DNA of 64,000 nucleotides, from NCBI GenBank assembly GCA_000720805.1, contig JODI01000058.1:1-64000 (forward strand), given 5' to 3'. Below the pieces are notes generated by a model. The model had not been told where the DNA came from. It did not search any database and saw only the letters and a program-made list of their open reading frames with translations. Origin of the DNA: Streptomyces violaceoruber. GTDB taxonomy: Bacteria > Actinomycetota > Actinomycetes > Streptomycetales > Streptomycetaceae. Within the stretch, counting starts at the first letter, position 1. Every line of letters begins with the position of its first letter. Both the position numbers and the translations under genes were made by a program. Of the stretch, positions 18,129 to 26,692 are shown piece by piece.

Positions 18129-20510
18129 ATGCTTCAGGCCACACCGCTCGCCGAGGGATGGACCCTGCGACACGGGAGCGACGCGCTCCCGGCCGCGGTG
18201 CCGGGCTGCGTGCACACCGATCTGCTGACCGCCGGAGTGATCCCGGATCCCTTTCTCGGGCGCGACGAGACAGAGGTCGCCTGGGTGGGGCGCCGGGACT
18301 GGACGTACGAGAGGGAGCTGCCGGCGGTCGACGGGCACGAGCAGATCGACCTGGTCTTCGACGGCCTCGACACCGTGGCGGAGGTTCTGCTCGACGGCGA
18401 ACTCCTGGGCCGGACGAGGAACATGCACCGCTCGTACCGCTTCGACGTGACCGGCCTCGGGGGGCGGCTGGCGGTGCGGTTCGTCTCCGCGTACGCCGAG
18501 GCGGAGGCCGTGCGCGGGAAGCTGGGCGAGCGGCCCGCCGCGTACACCGAGCCCTACCAGTACCTCCGCAAGATGGCCTGCTCCTTCGGCTGGGACTGGG
18601 GGCCGACCCTGGTGACGGCCGGGATCTGGCGGCCGGTGCGGCTGGAGCGCTGGTCGACGGCCCGGATCGCGCGGGTGCGGCCGCTGGTGACCGTCGAGGA
18701 CGGCCGGGGGCGGGTCGAGCTGCGGGTCGAGGTCGAGCGGTCCCGGGTGGAGGTCGCACTCGCCGTCGAGGCGACGGTCGGCGGGGTGCGGACGCGCGCG
18801 GAGATCGACGGGACGCGGGGGGTCGTACGCCTCTCGGTGCCGGACGTACGGCTGTGGTGGCCGCGTGGATACGGTGAACAGCCGCTGTACGACATCGAGT
18901 TGAAGTTGCTGCACGACGAACGTCCGCTGGATGTGTGGCGGCGGCGGATCGGCTTCCGGACCGTCGAGCTGGACCGGCGGTCCGACGCGCACGGCAGCGG
19001 ATTCACCTTCGTCGTCAACGGGGAGCGGATCTTCGCGCGCGGCGTGAACTGGATCCCGGACGACGTCTTCCCGTCCCGGATCACGCGCGAGCGGTACCGC
19101 GAGCGACTGCGCCAGGCGGCCGACGCGGGCGTGGACCTCGTGCGGGTGTGGGGCGGCGGGATCTACGAGAGCGAGGACTTCTACGACGCCTGCGACGAAC
19201 TCGGGCTGCTGGTCTGGCAGGACTTCCCGTTCGCCTGCGCGGCCTACCCGGAGGAGCAGCCGCTGCGCGGCGAGGTGGAGGCCGAGGCCCGCGAGAACGT
19301 CGTCCGGCTGATGCCGCACCCCTCGCTGGTGCTGTGGAACGGCAACAACGAGAACCTGTGGGGGTTCAGGGACTGGGGCTGGGAGGAGCGGCTGGCCCAG
19401 GACTCCTGGGGCGAGGGGTACTACCTGGGCGTACTGCCGCGGGTGGTGGCCGAGTTGGATCCGACGCGGCCGTATGCGGCGGGCAGTCCCTGGTCCGGGT
19501 CGTGGGAGCACCATCCGAACGATCCGGCGCACGGCACGCATCACTCCTGGGAGGTGTGGAACCGGGAGGACTACACGGCCTACCGCGCCGATGTGCCGCG
19601 TTTCGTGGCCGAGTTCGGCTGGCAGGCGCCACCCGCGTGGGCCACGCTGCGGCGGGCGCTCCCGGGAGAGGAGCTCGCGCCGGACTCCCCCGGCATGCTG
19701 CACCACCAGAAGGCCGACGACGGCAACGGCAAGCTGCGGCGGGGACTGGAACGCCATTTCGCCTTCCCCGAGGGGGACTTCGACCGCTGGCACTACCTCA
19801 CGCAGGTCAACCAGGCCCGTGCGGTCGCCGCCGGGATCGAGCACTGGCGGTCGCACTGGCCGGTGTGTGCGGGCACCGTCGTCTGGCAGCTCAACGACTG
19901 CTGGCCGGTGACCTCCTGGGCGGCGATCGACGGGGACGGCCGCGAGAAACCGCTCTACCACGAGCTGCGCCGGCTGTACGCGGACCGGCTGCTCACCCTT
20001 CAGGTGCGGGATCAGGGGCTGGTGTTGACCGCCGTGAACCAGTCGGCCGGGGTGTGGTCGGGCACGGTGACGCTGCGGCGGATGTCGGTCGAGGGTGTGG
20101 TCGTCGGTACGGCGAACGTGGCGGTCACGGCCGGGAGGCGGTCCGTGGCCGACGTCGCCGTGCCGCGGGAGCTGGAGCCGGGCGGTCCGAAGGAGTTCCT
20201 GGTCGCGGACGCGGACGGCCTGCGCGCGCTGCACTTCCCGGCGCCGGACCGCGATATCCCGTATCCCCGGCCGGAGTTCGACGTCGCGCCGGTGCCGGGC
20301 GGGATCGAGGTGACGGCCCGCACCCTCGTACGGGATCTGCTGCTCCAGGCGGACCGGCTGGACCCGGCCGCGAGGGCGGACCGGGGGCTGGTCACGCTGT
20401 TGCCCGGGGAACGCGTGACCATCGGGGTGCGCGGCTGGGAGCCCCGGGGCGATCAGGATGCGGCGGCCGCCGCCCGGTCGGCCCTGTACTGCGTGGAGCC
20501 CAGCCGATGA
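18129..20510 (+). CDS. Beta-mannosidase, GH2 family
   Basis: A 793-residue cytoplasmic glycoside hydrolase without signal peptide. The N-terminal jelly-roll (about 1-175) contains VPGCVHTDLLTAGVIPDPFLGRDE and the characteristic KMACSFGWDWGPTL, both typical of GH2 beta-mannosidases rather than beta-galactosidases. The TIM barrel carries the acid/base Glu408 in LWNGNNENLWG and the nucleophile Glu495 in VAEFGWQAPP. It hydrolyses terminal beta-mannosyl residues, such as Man-beta-1,4-GlcNAc or manno-oligosaccharides, after uptake. The ATG was chosen for AGGAG six bases upstream. Its stop overlaps the ATG of the LacI regulator by four bases, forming a coupled pair. Confidence 0.9.
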   Translation: MLQATPLAEGWTLRHGSDALPAAVPGCVHTDLLTAGVIPDPFLGRDETEVAWVGRRDWTYERELPAVDGHEQIDLVFDGLDTVAEVLLDGELLGRTRNMHRSYRFDVTGLGGRLAVRFVSAYAEAEAVRGKLGERPAAYTEPYQYLRKMACSFGWDWGPTLVTAGIWRPVRLERWSTARIARVRPLVTVEDGRGRVELRVEVERSRVEVALAVEATVGGVRTRAEIDGTRGVVRLSVPDVRLWWPRGYGEQPLYDIELKLLHDERPLDVWRRRIGFRTVELDRRSDAHGSGFTFVVNGERIFARGVNWIPDDVFPSRITRERYRERLRQAADAGVDLVRVWGGGIYESEDFYDACDELGLLVWQDFPFACAAYPEEQPLRGEVEAEARENVVRLMPHPSLVLWNGNNENLWGFRDWGWEERLAQDSWGEGYYLGVLPRVVAELDPTRPYAAGSPWSGSWEHHPNDPAHGTHHSWEVWNREDYTAYRADVPRFVAEFGWQAPPAWATLRRALPGEELAPDSPGMLHHQKADDGNGKLRRGLERHFAFPEGDFDRWHYLTQVNQARAVAAGIEHWRSHWPVCAGTVVWQLNDCWPVTSWAAIDGDGREKPLYHELRRLYADRLLTLQVRDQGLVLTAVNQSAGVWSGTVTLRRMSVEGVVVGTANVAVTAGRRSVADVAVPRELEPGGPKEFLVADADGLRALHFPAPDRDIPYPRPEFDVAPVPGGIEVTARTLVRDLLLQADRLDPAARADRGLVTLLPGERVTIGVRGWEPRGDQDAAAAARSALYCVEPSR

Positions 20511-21544
20511 CGGCCATCCCGGCCCCCCGCGTCACCATCAAGGACGTCGCCGCGCGCGCCGGTGTGTCCAAGGGGGCGGTGTCCCTCGCCTTCAACCACA
20601 AGCCTGGGCTGTCGGAGGCGACCCGGGAGCGGATCTTCGAGGCGGCGCGGGAGCTTGGCTGGGCACCGAACCTCACCGCCCGGACGCTGGCCGGTTCGCG
20701 GGTGGACGTGGTGGGGCTGGCGATCTGCCGGCCCGCCCGGCTGCTCGGGCTCGAACCCTTCTACATGGAGTTCATCTCCGGCGTGGAGAGCGTCCTGACC
20801 GAGCACTCCTGCTCCCTGCTGCTGCGGCTGGTGCGGACCGTCGAGGAGGAGGTGGCGCTCCAGGAGACGTGGTGGCGGGGGCGGCAGACCGGGGGGTCCA
20901 TCCTGGTGGACTTCCGCACGGACGATCCCCGGGTGGCGGCGGTCGAGCGGCTCGGAATGCCGGTGGTGGCGGTCGGGCATCCGTCGCTGACCGGCGCGCT
21001 CACCTCGGTGTGGACCGAGGACGCCACCGCCGTCACGGAGGCGGTGCGCTACCTCGCGGCGCTCGGGCACCGGCGGATCGCCCGGGTCGGGGGCGCGGCG
21101 GCCCTGGGGCACACCTCCATGCGGACCGCCGCCTTCGACCAGGCGGCCCGCGCGCTGGAGCTGGCGGGGGCCTGGCAGGTGGCCACGGACTACTCCGGGG
21201 AGGCGGGGGCGCGGGCGACGCGGTCCCTGCTGACGGCGGCGCCCGCGGACCGGCCGACCGCGATCGTGTACGACAACGACATCATGGCCGTGGCGGGGCT
21301 GTCGGTGGCCGCCGAGATGGGGCTGGGCGTGCCCGACGACGTCTCCCTGCTGGCCTGGGACGACTCCCAGCTGTGCCGGCTCACGCATCCGACGCTCTCG
21401 GCGATGAGCCATGACGTGCACGGGTTCGGGGCGGACGCGGCGCGGACGCTGTTCGGGGTGATCACGGGAGAGGGACCCGGGTCGCATCCGGTACCCACTC
21501 CCGTCCTGACTCCACGGGGCTCGACGGCTCCGCCGAAGATGTGA
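20507..21544 (+). CDS. LacI family transcriptional regulator
   Basis: A 345-residue repressor. The N-terminal helix-turn-helix reads VTIKDVAARAGVSKGAVSLAFNHKPGLSEATRERI (about 9-43), followed by the hinge helix LTARTLAGSRV. The periplasmic-binding-protein-like effector domain spans about 65-335, with LGHRRIARVGG, the effector-site region DRPTAIVYDNDIMAVAGLSVAAEMG and DDVSLLAWDDS. It is coupled to the beta-mannosidase by an ATGA overlap. It probably represses that gene, the divergent transporter and, by operator similarity, the GH92 gene at 51 kb; the inducer is likely a mannose-containing oligosaccharide. The operator link is an inference from matching sites only. Confidence 0.9.
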   Translation: MTAIPAPRVTIKDVAARAGVSKGAVSLAFNHKPGLSEATRERIFEAARELGWAPNLTARTLAGSRVDVVGLAICRPARLLGLEPFYMEFISGVESVLTEHSCSLLLRLVRTVEEEVALQETWWRGRQTGGSILVDFRTDDPRVAAVERLGMPVVAVGHPSLTGALTSVWTEDATAVTEAVRYLAALGHRRIARVGGAAALGHTSMRTAAFDQAARALELAGAWQVATDYSGEAGARATRSLLTAAPADRPTAIVYDNDIMAVAGLSVAAEMGLGVPDDVSLLAWDDSQLCRLTHPTLSAMSHDVHGFGADAARTLFGVITGEGPGSHPVPTPVLTPRGSTAPPKM

Positions 21545-21603
21545 CCTTCGCCGCTTGGAGCAGCAGGACTGTGCAGCTACGTTACCCACAAGTAGCATGG
21601 ATC

Positions 21604-21619
21604 CTGAGCGCGCGCTCAG
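21604..21619. promoter_or_regulatory. 16-bp palindrome upstream of fadA
   Basis: CTGAGCGCGCGCTCAG is a perfect palindrome 42 bases before the fadA start. It overlaps or follows a promoter-like stretch (GTTACCCACAAGTAGCAT). It is a candidate operator for a TetR-like fatty-acid regulator. Confidence 0.5.
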
Positions 21620-21661
21620 CGCATCGCAGCAGTGCCGTCCCGCATCTGGAGGAGAGCCATC

Positions 21662-22879
21662 GTGCCTCGTACCGTCAGGGACGTCGTCTTCGTCGACGGC
21701 GTCCGTACCCCGTTCGGCAAGGCGGGCCCGAAGGGCATCTACCACGAGACCCGCGCCGACGACCTCGTCGTGAAGGCGATCCGGGAGCTGCTGCGCCGCA
21801 ACCCCGGTCTCGACCCGAAGAAGATCGACGAGGTCGCCATCGCCGCGACCACGCAGATCGGCGACCAGGGCCTGACGCTGGGCCGCACGGCCGGCATCCT
21901 CGCCGGTCTCCCCCAGTCGGTCCCCGGCTACTCCATCGACCGCATGTGCGCGGGCGCCCTGACCGCCGTGACCACCACGGCCGGCTCCATCGCCTTCGGC
22001 GCGTACGACGCCGTCATCGCCGGTGGCGTGGAGCACATGGGCCGCCACCCGATGGGCGAGGGCGTGGACCCGAACCCGCGGTTCGTCTCCGAGAAGCTGG
22101 TCGACGAGTCCGCCCTGTTCATGGGCATGACCGCCGAGAACCTGCACGACAGGTACCCGCACATCACCAAGCAGCGCGCCGACGAGTACGCCGTGCGCTC
22201 GCAGGAGAAGGCCGCCAAGGCGTACGCCAACGGCAAGATCCAGGTCGATCTGGTCCCGATCTCCGTACGTCGTACCAACCCGGAGGCCGGCGAGACGGGC
22301 TGGGGCCTGGTCACCGCCGACGAGCCGATGCGCCCGGGCACCACCCTGGAGAACCTGGCCGGTCTGAAGACCCCGTTCCGGGTGCACGGCCGGGTCACCG
22401 CGGGTAACGCGGCCGGTCTGAACGACGGCGCCACCGCCTCGATCATCGCGAGCGAGGACTTCGCCCGCGAGCACGACCTGCCGGTGAAGATGCGCCTGGT
22501 CTCCTACGCCTTCGCGGGCGTCGAGCCGGAGGTCATGGGCTACGGCCCGATCCCGGCCACGGAGAAGGCGCTCGCCAAGGCGGGCCTGTCGATCGAGGAC
22601 ATCAACCTCTTCGAGATCAACGAGGCCTTCGCCGTCCAGGTCCTGGCCTTCCTCGACCACTACGGCATCGCGGACGACGACGAGCGCGTCAACCAGTACG
22701 GCGGCGCGATCGCCTTCGGTCACCCGCTGGCCTCCTCCGGCGTCCGTCTGATGACGCAGCTGGCCCGCCAGTTCGAGGAGCAGCCGAATGTCCGCTACGG
22801 CCTGACCACGATGTGCGTCGGCTTCGGCATGGGCGCCACCGTCATCTGGGAGAACCCGCACTTCGAGGGGGACAAGTGA
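21662..22879 (+). CDS. fadA: Acetyl-CoA acyltransferase (thiolase)
   Basis: A 405-residue degradative thiolase that releases acetyl-CoA from 3-ketoacyl-CoA at the end of each beta-oxidation round. The nucleophilic Cys lies in SIDRMCAGAL (about residue 98). The NEAF motif (INEAFAVQ), the catalytic His in GGAIAFGHPLASSG, and the second Cys in LTTMCVGFGMG complete the active site. The GTG start was chosen over an upstream in-frame ATG because GGAGGAG lies about eight bases before it. The stop overlaps the fadB GTG by four bases (GTGA), so the two subunits of the multienzyme complex are coupled. Confidence 0.93.
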   Translation: MPRTVRDVVFVDGVRTPFGKAGPKGIYHETRADDLVVKAIRELLRRNPGLDPKKIDEVAIAATTQIGDQGLTLGRTAGILAGLPQSVPGYSIDRMCAGALTAVTTTAGSIAFGAYDAVIAGGVEHMGRHPMGEGVDPNPRFVSEKLVDESALFMGMTAENLHDRYPHITKQRADEYAVRSQEKAAKAYANGKIQVDLVPISVRRTNPEAGETGWGLVTADEPMRPGTTLENLAGLKTPFRVHGRVTAGNAAGLNDGATASIIASEDFAREHDLPVKMRLVSYAFAGVEPEVMGYGPIPATEKALAKAGLSIEDINLFEINEAFAVQVLAFLDHYGIADDDERVNQYGGAIAFGHPLASSGVRLMTQLARQFEEQPNVRYGLTTMCVGFGMGATVIWENPHFEGDK

Positions 22880-25005
22880 GCACCACCACCGAGCTGTTGA
22901 AGGGTGCGTCCGACCTCTTCCCCGACGAGGTCGTCACCCAGGCACACGTACGCCACCTGGACCTGCCGTTCGGCGCCGGGCGCTTCGCCCTGATCACGCT
23001 GGACAACGGCCTCGACCACACCAAGCCGACCACCTTCGGCCCGGCCTCGCTGGCGAACCTCAACACCGCCATCGACCAGGTCGAGAAGGAGGCCTCGGCC
23101 GGCGAGATCGTCGGTGTCGGTGTCACCGGCAAGCCGTTCATCTTCGCGGTCGGCGCCGACCTCAAGGGCGTCGAACTGCTGAAGGAGCACAAGGACGCGC
23201 TCGCCATCGGCAAGGGCGGCCACGAGGTCTTCAAGCGTCTCGCGGGCATCGCGGTCCCGACCTTCGCCTACTACAACGGCGCGGCGATGGGCGGTGGCGT
23301 CGAGGTCGGTCTGCACTGCCAGTACCGCACGGTGTCGAGCGCGATCGCCGCCTTCTCGCTGCCCGAGGTCTTCCTCGGCCTGGTCCCGGGCTGGGGCGGC
23401 TGCACGCTGCTGCCGAACCTGATCGGTGCCGCCAAGGCCATCTCGGTGATCATCGACAACTCCCTCAACCAGAACAAGCAGCTCAAGGGCGAGCAGGTCT
23501 ACGACCTCGGGATCGCCGACGCGATCTTCGAGGGCGCCGACTTCCTGGAGCAGTCGCTGCTGTGGACGGCCGCCGTCCTCAAGGGCGAGATCGTCATCGA
23601 CCGCCCGGTGATCGACCGCGGTGAGGTCTGGGACCTGGCCGTCGCCAAGGGCCGCTCCATCGCGGACAGCAAGGTGCACGGCGCGGCCCCGGCCGCCTAC
23701 CGCGCCCTGGACATCATCGCCGCCGCCAAGAACGGCGACCTGCAGCAGGGCTACGACGCCGAGGACCAGGCGCTCGCCGACCTGATCATGGGCGGTGAAC
23801 TGCGCGCCGGCATCTACGCGTTCAACCTGGTGCAGAAGCGCGGCAAGCGTCCGGCCGGCGCGCCCGACAAGAACCTCGCGCGTCCGGTCACCAAGGTGGG
23901 CGTCGTGGGCGCGGGCCTGATGGCCTCGCAGCTGGCGCTGCTGTTCCTGCGCCGCCTGGAGGTGCCGGTCGTGCTGACCGACATCGACCAGGAGCGCGTC
24001 GACAAGGGCGTGGGCTACGTCCACGCCGAGATCGACAAGCTCCTCGGCAAGGGCCGGATCAACCAGGACAAGGCCAACCGCCTCAAGGCGCTGGTGACCG
24101 GTGTGCTGGACAAGGCCGAGGGCTTCTCCGACGCGGACTTCATCATCGAGGCCGTGTTCGAGGAGATCGGCGTCAAGCAGCAGGTGTTCGCGGAGGTCGA
24201 GGCGGTCGCCCCGGCGCACGCGATCCTCGCCACCAACACCTCGTCGCTCTCGGTCTCCGAGATGGCGTCGAAGCTGAAGAACCCCGAGCGGGTCGTGGGC
24301 TTCCACTTCTTCAACCCGGTCGCCGTGCTGCCGCTCCTGGAGATCGTCCGCGGCGAGCAGACCGACGACGCCTCGCTGGCCACGGCGTTCGCCGTCGCCA
24401 AGAAGCTGAAGAAGACCGCGGTCCTCGTGAAGGACGCCCCGGCGTTCGTCGTCAACCGCATCCTCACCCGCTTCATGGGCGAGATCCAGAACGTCATCGA
24501 CGAGGGCACCCCGGTCGAGGTCGCCGAGAAGGCCGTCGAGCCGCTCGGTCTGCCGATGTCCCCGCTGGTCCTGCTGGAGCTGGTCGGTCCGGCGATCGGT
24601 CTGCACGTCTCCGAGACCCTCAACCGGGCCTTCCCGGACCGCTTCACGGTCTCCGAGAACCTCGCGGCCGTAGTCAAGGCGGGCAAGCGCGGCTTCTACG
24701 TGTACGACAGCGGCAAGCCCGAGCTGGACCCGGAGGTCGCCGCGCTGCTCAAGCAGGGCGACACCGTCCTGACCGAGGAGCAGGTCCGTGAGCGCGTCCT
24801 GGACGCGGTGGCGCAGGAGATCGGGCTGATGCTCGACGAGGGCGTCGTCGCCGAGGCCCAGGACATCGACCTCTGCCTGATCACCGGTGCGGGCTGGCCC
24901 TTCCACCTGGGCGGCATCACGCCGTACCTGGACCGCGAGGGTGTCTCCGAGCGTGTGAACGGCAAGAAGTTCCTGGCTCCGGGCGTGGCGAGCGTCCCGG
25001 CGTAA
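22876..25005 (+). CDS. fadB: Fatty acid oxidation complex alpha subunit (enoyl-CoA hydratase / 3-hydroxyacyl-CoA dehydrogenase)
   Basis: A 709-residue bifunctional enzyme. The hydratase domain (about 1-300) shows FIFAVGADLKGVELL and NGAAMGGGVEVGLHC plus SLPEVFLGLVPGWGG with the catalytic Glu. The dehydrogenase half begins with the NAD motif VGVVGAGLMASQLALLFL (about 338-355). It includes NTSSLSVSEMASKLKNPERVVGFHFFNPV with the catalytic His, then two C-terminal helical domains ending in GITPYLDREG. It hydrates enoyl-CoA and oxidises the product to the 3-ketoacyl-CoA used by FadA. Codon bias is exceptionally uniform, suggesting high expression. It is followed by a terminator-like hairpin. Confidence 0.93.
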   Translation: MSTTTELLKGASDLFPDEVVTQAHVRHLDLPFGAGRFALITLDNGLDHTKPTTFGPASLANLNTAIDQVEKEASAGEIVGVGVTGKPFIFAVGADLKGVELLKEHKDALAIGKGGHEVFKRLAGIAVPTFAYYNGAAMGGGVEVGLHCQYRTVSSAIAAFSLPEVFLGLVPGWGGCTLLPNLIGAAKAISVIIDNSLNQNKQLKGEQVYDLGIADAIFEGADFLEQSLLWTAAVLKGEIVIDRPVIDRGEVWDLAVAKGRSIADSKVHGAAPAAYRALDIIAAAKNGDLQQGYDAEDQALADLIMGGELRAGIYAFNLVQKRGKRPAGAPDKNLARPVTKVGVVGAGLMASQLALLFLRRLEVPVVLTDIDQERVDKGVGYVHAEIDKLLGKGRINQDKANRLKALVTGVLDKAEGFSDADFIIEAVFEEIGVKQQVFAEVEAVAPAHAILATNTSSLSVSEMASKLKNPERVVGFHFFNPVAVLPLLEIVRGEQTDDASLATAFAVAKKLKKTAVLVKDAPAFVVNRILTRFMGEIQNVIDEGTPVEVAEKAVEPLGLPMSPLVLLELVGPAIGLHVSETLNRAFPDRFTVSENLAAVVKAGKRGFYVYDSGKPELDPEVAALLKQGDTVLTEEQVRERVLDAVAQEIGLMLDEGVVAEAQDIDLCLITGAGWPFHLGGITPYLDREGVSERVNGKKFLAPGVASVPA

Positions 25006-25026
25006 CGCGATACCCCTGAGGGGGGT

Positions 25027-25065
25027 GGGGCGCAGGATAACGATCCTTGCGTTCCGCCCCCCTTT
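25027..25065 (+). terminator. Interrupted hairpin and short T run after fadB
   Basis: Outer stem GGGGCG / CGCCCC and inner stem AGGAT / ATCCT, with small internal loops, then CCTTT. It begins 22 bases after the fadB stop. It is probably the end of the fadAB transcript. Confidence 0.5.
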
Positions 25066-25165
25066 CGCATGTCGCTACGGATAGGATCCTCACACAATCC
25101 GACCACTTGTTTACATGGCAGTGACGGTTGCGCTGACGGTTTCGGCGGTTTCGGCCCATGCGCTG

Positions 25166-25233
25166 ACCGGCCGACGGCCGGTTCGGCCGGCCAGTTGAAC
25201 CGGCCGGTTGAACCGTTCAGTTCGACCGCTCAG
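25166..25233. promoter_or_regulatory. Inverted repeats and three 13-bp direct repeats in CBM3-gene promoter
   Basis: ACCGGCCG/CGGCCGGT at 25166-25182 and the 12-bp palindrome AACCGGCCGGTT at 25198-25209 are followed or overlapped by three head-to-tail 13-bp units starting TTGAACCG, TTGAACCG and TTCGACCG (25195-25233). They end 22 bases before the GTG start. The iteron-like spacing suggests cooperative binding of an unknown regulator. Confidence 0.5.
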
Positions 25234-25255
25234 TGCCGTGCGAAGGAGTTTCACC

Positions 25256-26692
25256 GTGGCGACCACCCGCCGCCGCCCACCCCGTCGACGGGTCTGGCCC
25301 AAGATCAGGCTGCTCCTCCTGATCTGTGTGGTCGCCGCAGGTGCCACCGCCCTGTATCCCGTGTGGAAGGCGGCCAACCCGGATCCGCCGGAGCTCACCG
25401 TCCGGTACCGCACCGACACCCCGGCCACCGCCGCGGCGGCCAAGCCGTCGCTCGAGGTCTTCAACGACTCGGAGAAACCGCTCCCGCTCACCGATCTGAC
25501 GCTGCGGTACTACTTCACCGCCGACGGGACCTCCGCGTACGCCTACAACTGCGTCCAGGCCTCCGTCGGCTGCTCGAACATCGCCGGTACGGTCACCGCG
25601 CTCGACGATCCCACCGAGGACGCCGACCACTACCTGGAGCTGCGGTTCGCCGAGGGCGCCGGCACCCTGGAGCCGGGCGCCAACAGCAAGGGCATCGACG
25701 TCCAACTGTTCCGCGCCGACCACAAGAAGCTGACGCAGTCCAACGACCGCTCCTTCGACGCCGAGAAGACCACCTACAAGGAGTCGAAGAAGGTCACCGC
25801 GTACAAGCGGGGCGTCCTCGCCTGGGGTGACGAGCCGGACGGCGGCGGGAAGCAGGACGCGTCGGCCAAGGCCGCCCCCGCGCCCGCGCCCCTGCCCCAG
25901 GCTCCGGCCGGTGTCCTGTTCGACGACTTCGACTACGTCGGCGCCAAGGACCCCGCCCTGTTCAAGCACGGCTGGCTGGTCCGCAGCAGCAAGGGCGGCC
26001 CGGGCATCGACGACACGTGGTCGGCCGACGGGGTCACCTTCCCCGCCGAGAAGGACGCTCTCGACGGCGGCCAGGTGCTGAACCTGCGCACCGCCACCGA
26101 CGGCACCGAGTCCGGCACCACGCAGGCCAGCCTCGGCACCGCGAGCCGTGAGTTCCGCGACGGCACCTACGCCGCCCGGATCCACTTCAGCGACGACCCG
26201 GCCGAGGGCAAGGGCGGCGACCACGTCAACCAGACCTTCTACACCATCGGCGGCAGCGGAAAGACGTACAGCGAACTCGACAACGAGTACATGCCGAACG
26301 GCGGTTGGGGTCGGCTCGGTCCCAAGCTGGACACCGTGACCTGGTACGACCACGAGAAGAACGACCGGGTCTACACCACCACCCACAAGAGCCTGGCCGG
26401 CTGGCACACCATGATGATCACCGTCGAGGACGACGTGGTCACGTACCGCATGGACGGCAGGAAGCTCTTCTCCAGCAGCGGCAAGTACGCCCCGCGCGCG
26501 GGGATGTCGATCAACTTCAACCACTGGTTCGTCGACCTGCCGTTCAAGGGCGCCCGTGCCTGGGACATGAAGGTCGACTGGCTGTACTACAACGCCAAGG
26601 ACGTCCTGTCCGTCAAGGACGTCGACGCGGCCGTCAAGGAATACAGCGGCAGCGGCATGAACTACTTCGACACCGTTCAGGAGTCTCGTTGA
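25256..26692 (+). CDS. Membrane-anchored CBM3 plus GH16-like protein
   Basis: A 478-residue protein. The GTG follows AAGGAG at proper distance. A basic N-terminus and one helix (IRLLLLICVVAAGATALYP, about 15-35) anchor it outside the membrane. Residues 40-200 are a family 3 carbohydrate-binding module: LEVFNDSEKPLPLTDLTLRYYF, VGCSNIAGTV, QSNDRSFDAEKTTY and VLAWGDEPDG match the cellulose/chitin-binding fold. Residues 220-445 resemble a concanavalin-type GH16 domain. The sequence SELDNEYMPNGGW preserves the E-x-D-x-x-E-like catalytic spacing, so activity is plausible but unproven. Its stop overlaps the TTG start of the polysaccharide deacetylase. Together with the convergent GT2 synthase locus, it suggests processing or binding of an exported polymer. 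Confidence 0.75.
   Translation: MATTRRRPPRRRVWPKIRLLLLICVVAAGATALYPVWKAANPDPPELTVRYRTDTPATAAAAKPSLEVFNDSEKPLPLTDLTLRYYFTADGTSAYAYNCVQASVGCSNIAGTVTALDDPTEDADHYLELRFAEGAGTLEPGANSKGIDVQLFRADHKKLTQSNDRSFDAEKTTYKESKKVTAYKRGVLAWGDEPDGGGKQDASAKAAPAPAPLPQAPAGVLFDDFDYVGAKDPALFKHGWLVRSSKGGPGIDDTWSADGVTFPAEKDALDGGQVLNLRTATDGTESGTTQASLGTASREFRDGTYAARIHFSDDPAEGKGGDHVNQTFYTIGGSGKTYSELDNEYMPNGGWGRLGPKLDTVTWYDHEKNDRVYTTTHKSLAGWHTMMITVEDDVVTYRMDGRKLFSSSGKYAPRAGMSINFNHWFVDLPFKGARAWDMKVDWLYYNAKDVLSVKDVDAAVKEYSGSGMNYFDTVQESR

Noticed and set aside
18117..20234. Very long open frame antisense to the beta-mannosidase
   Set aside because: It lies on the opposite strand of a clear GH2 gene, has Arg/Pro/His-rich composition and no recognisable motif; it is a high-GC shadow.
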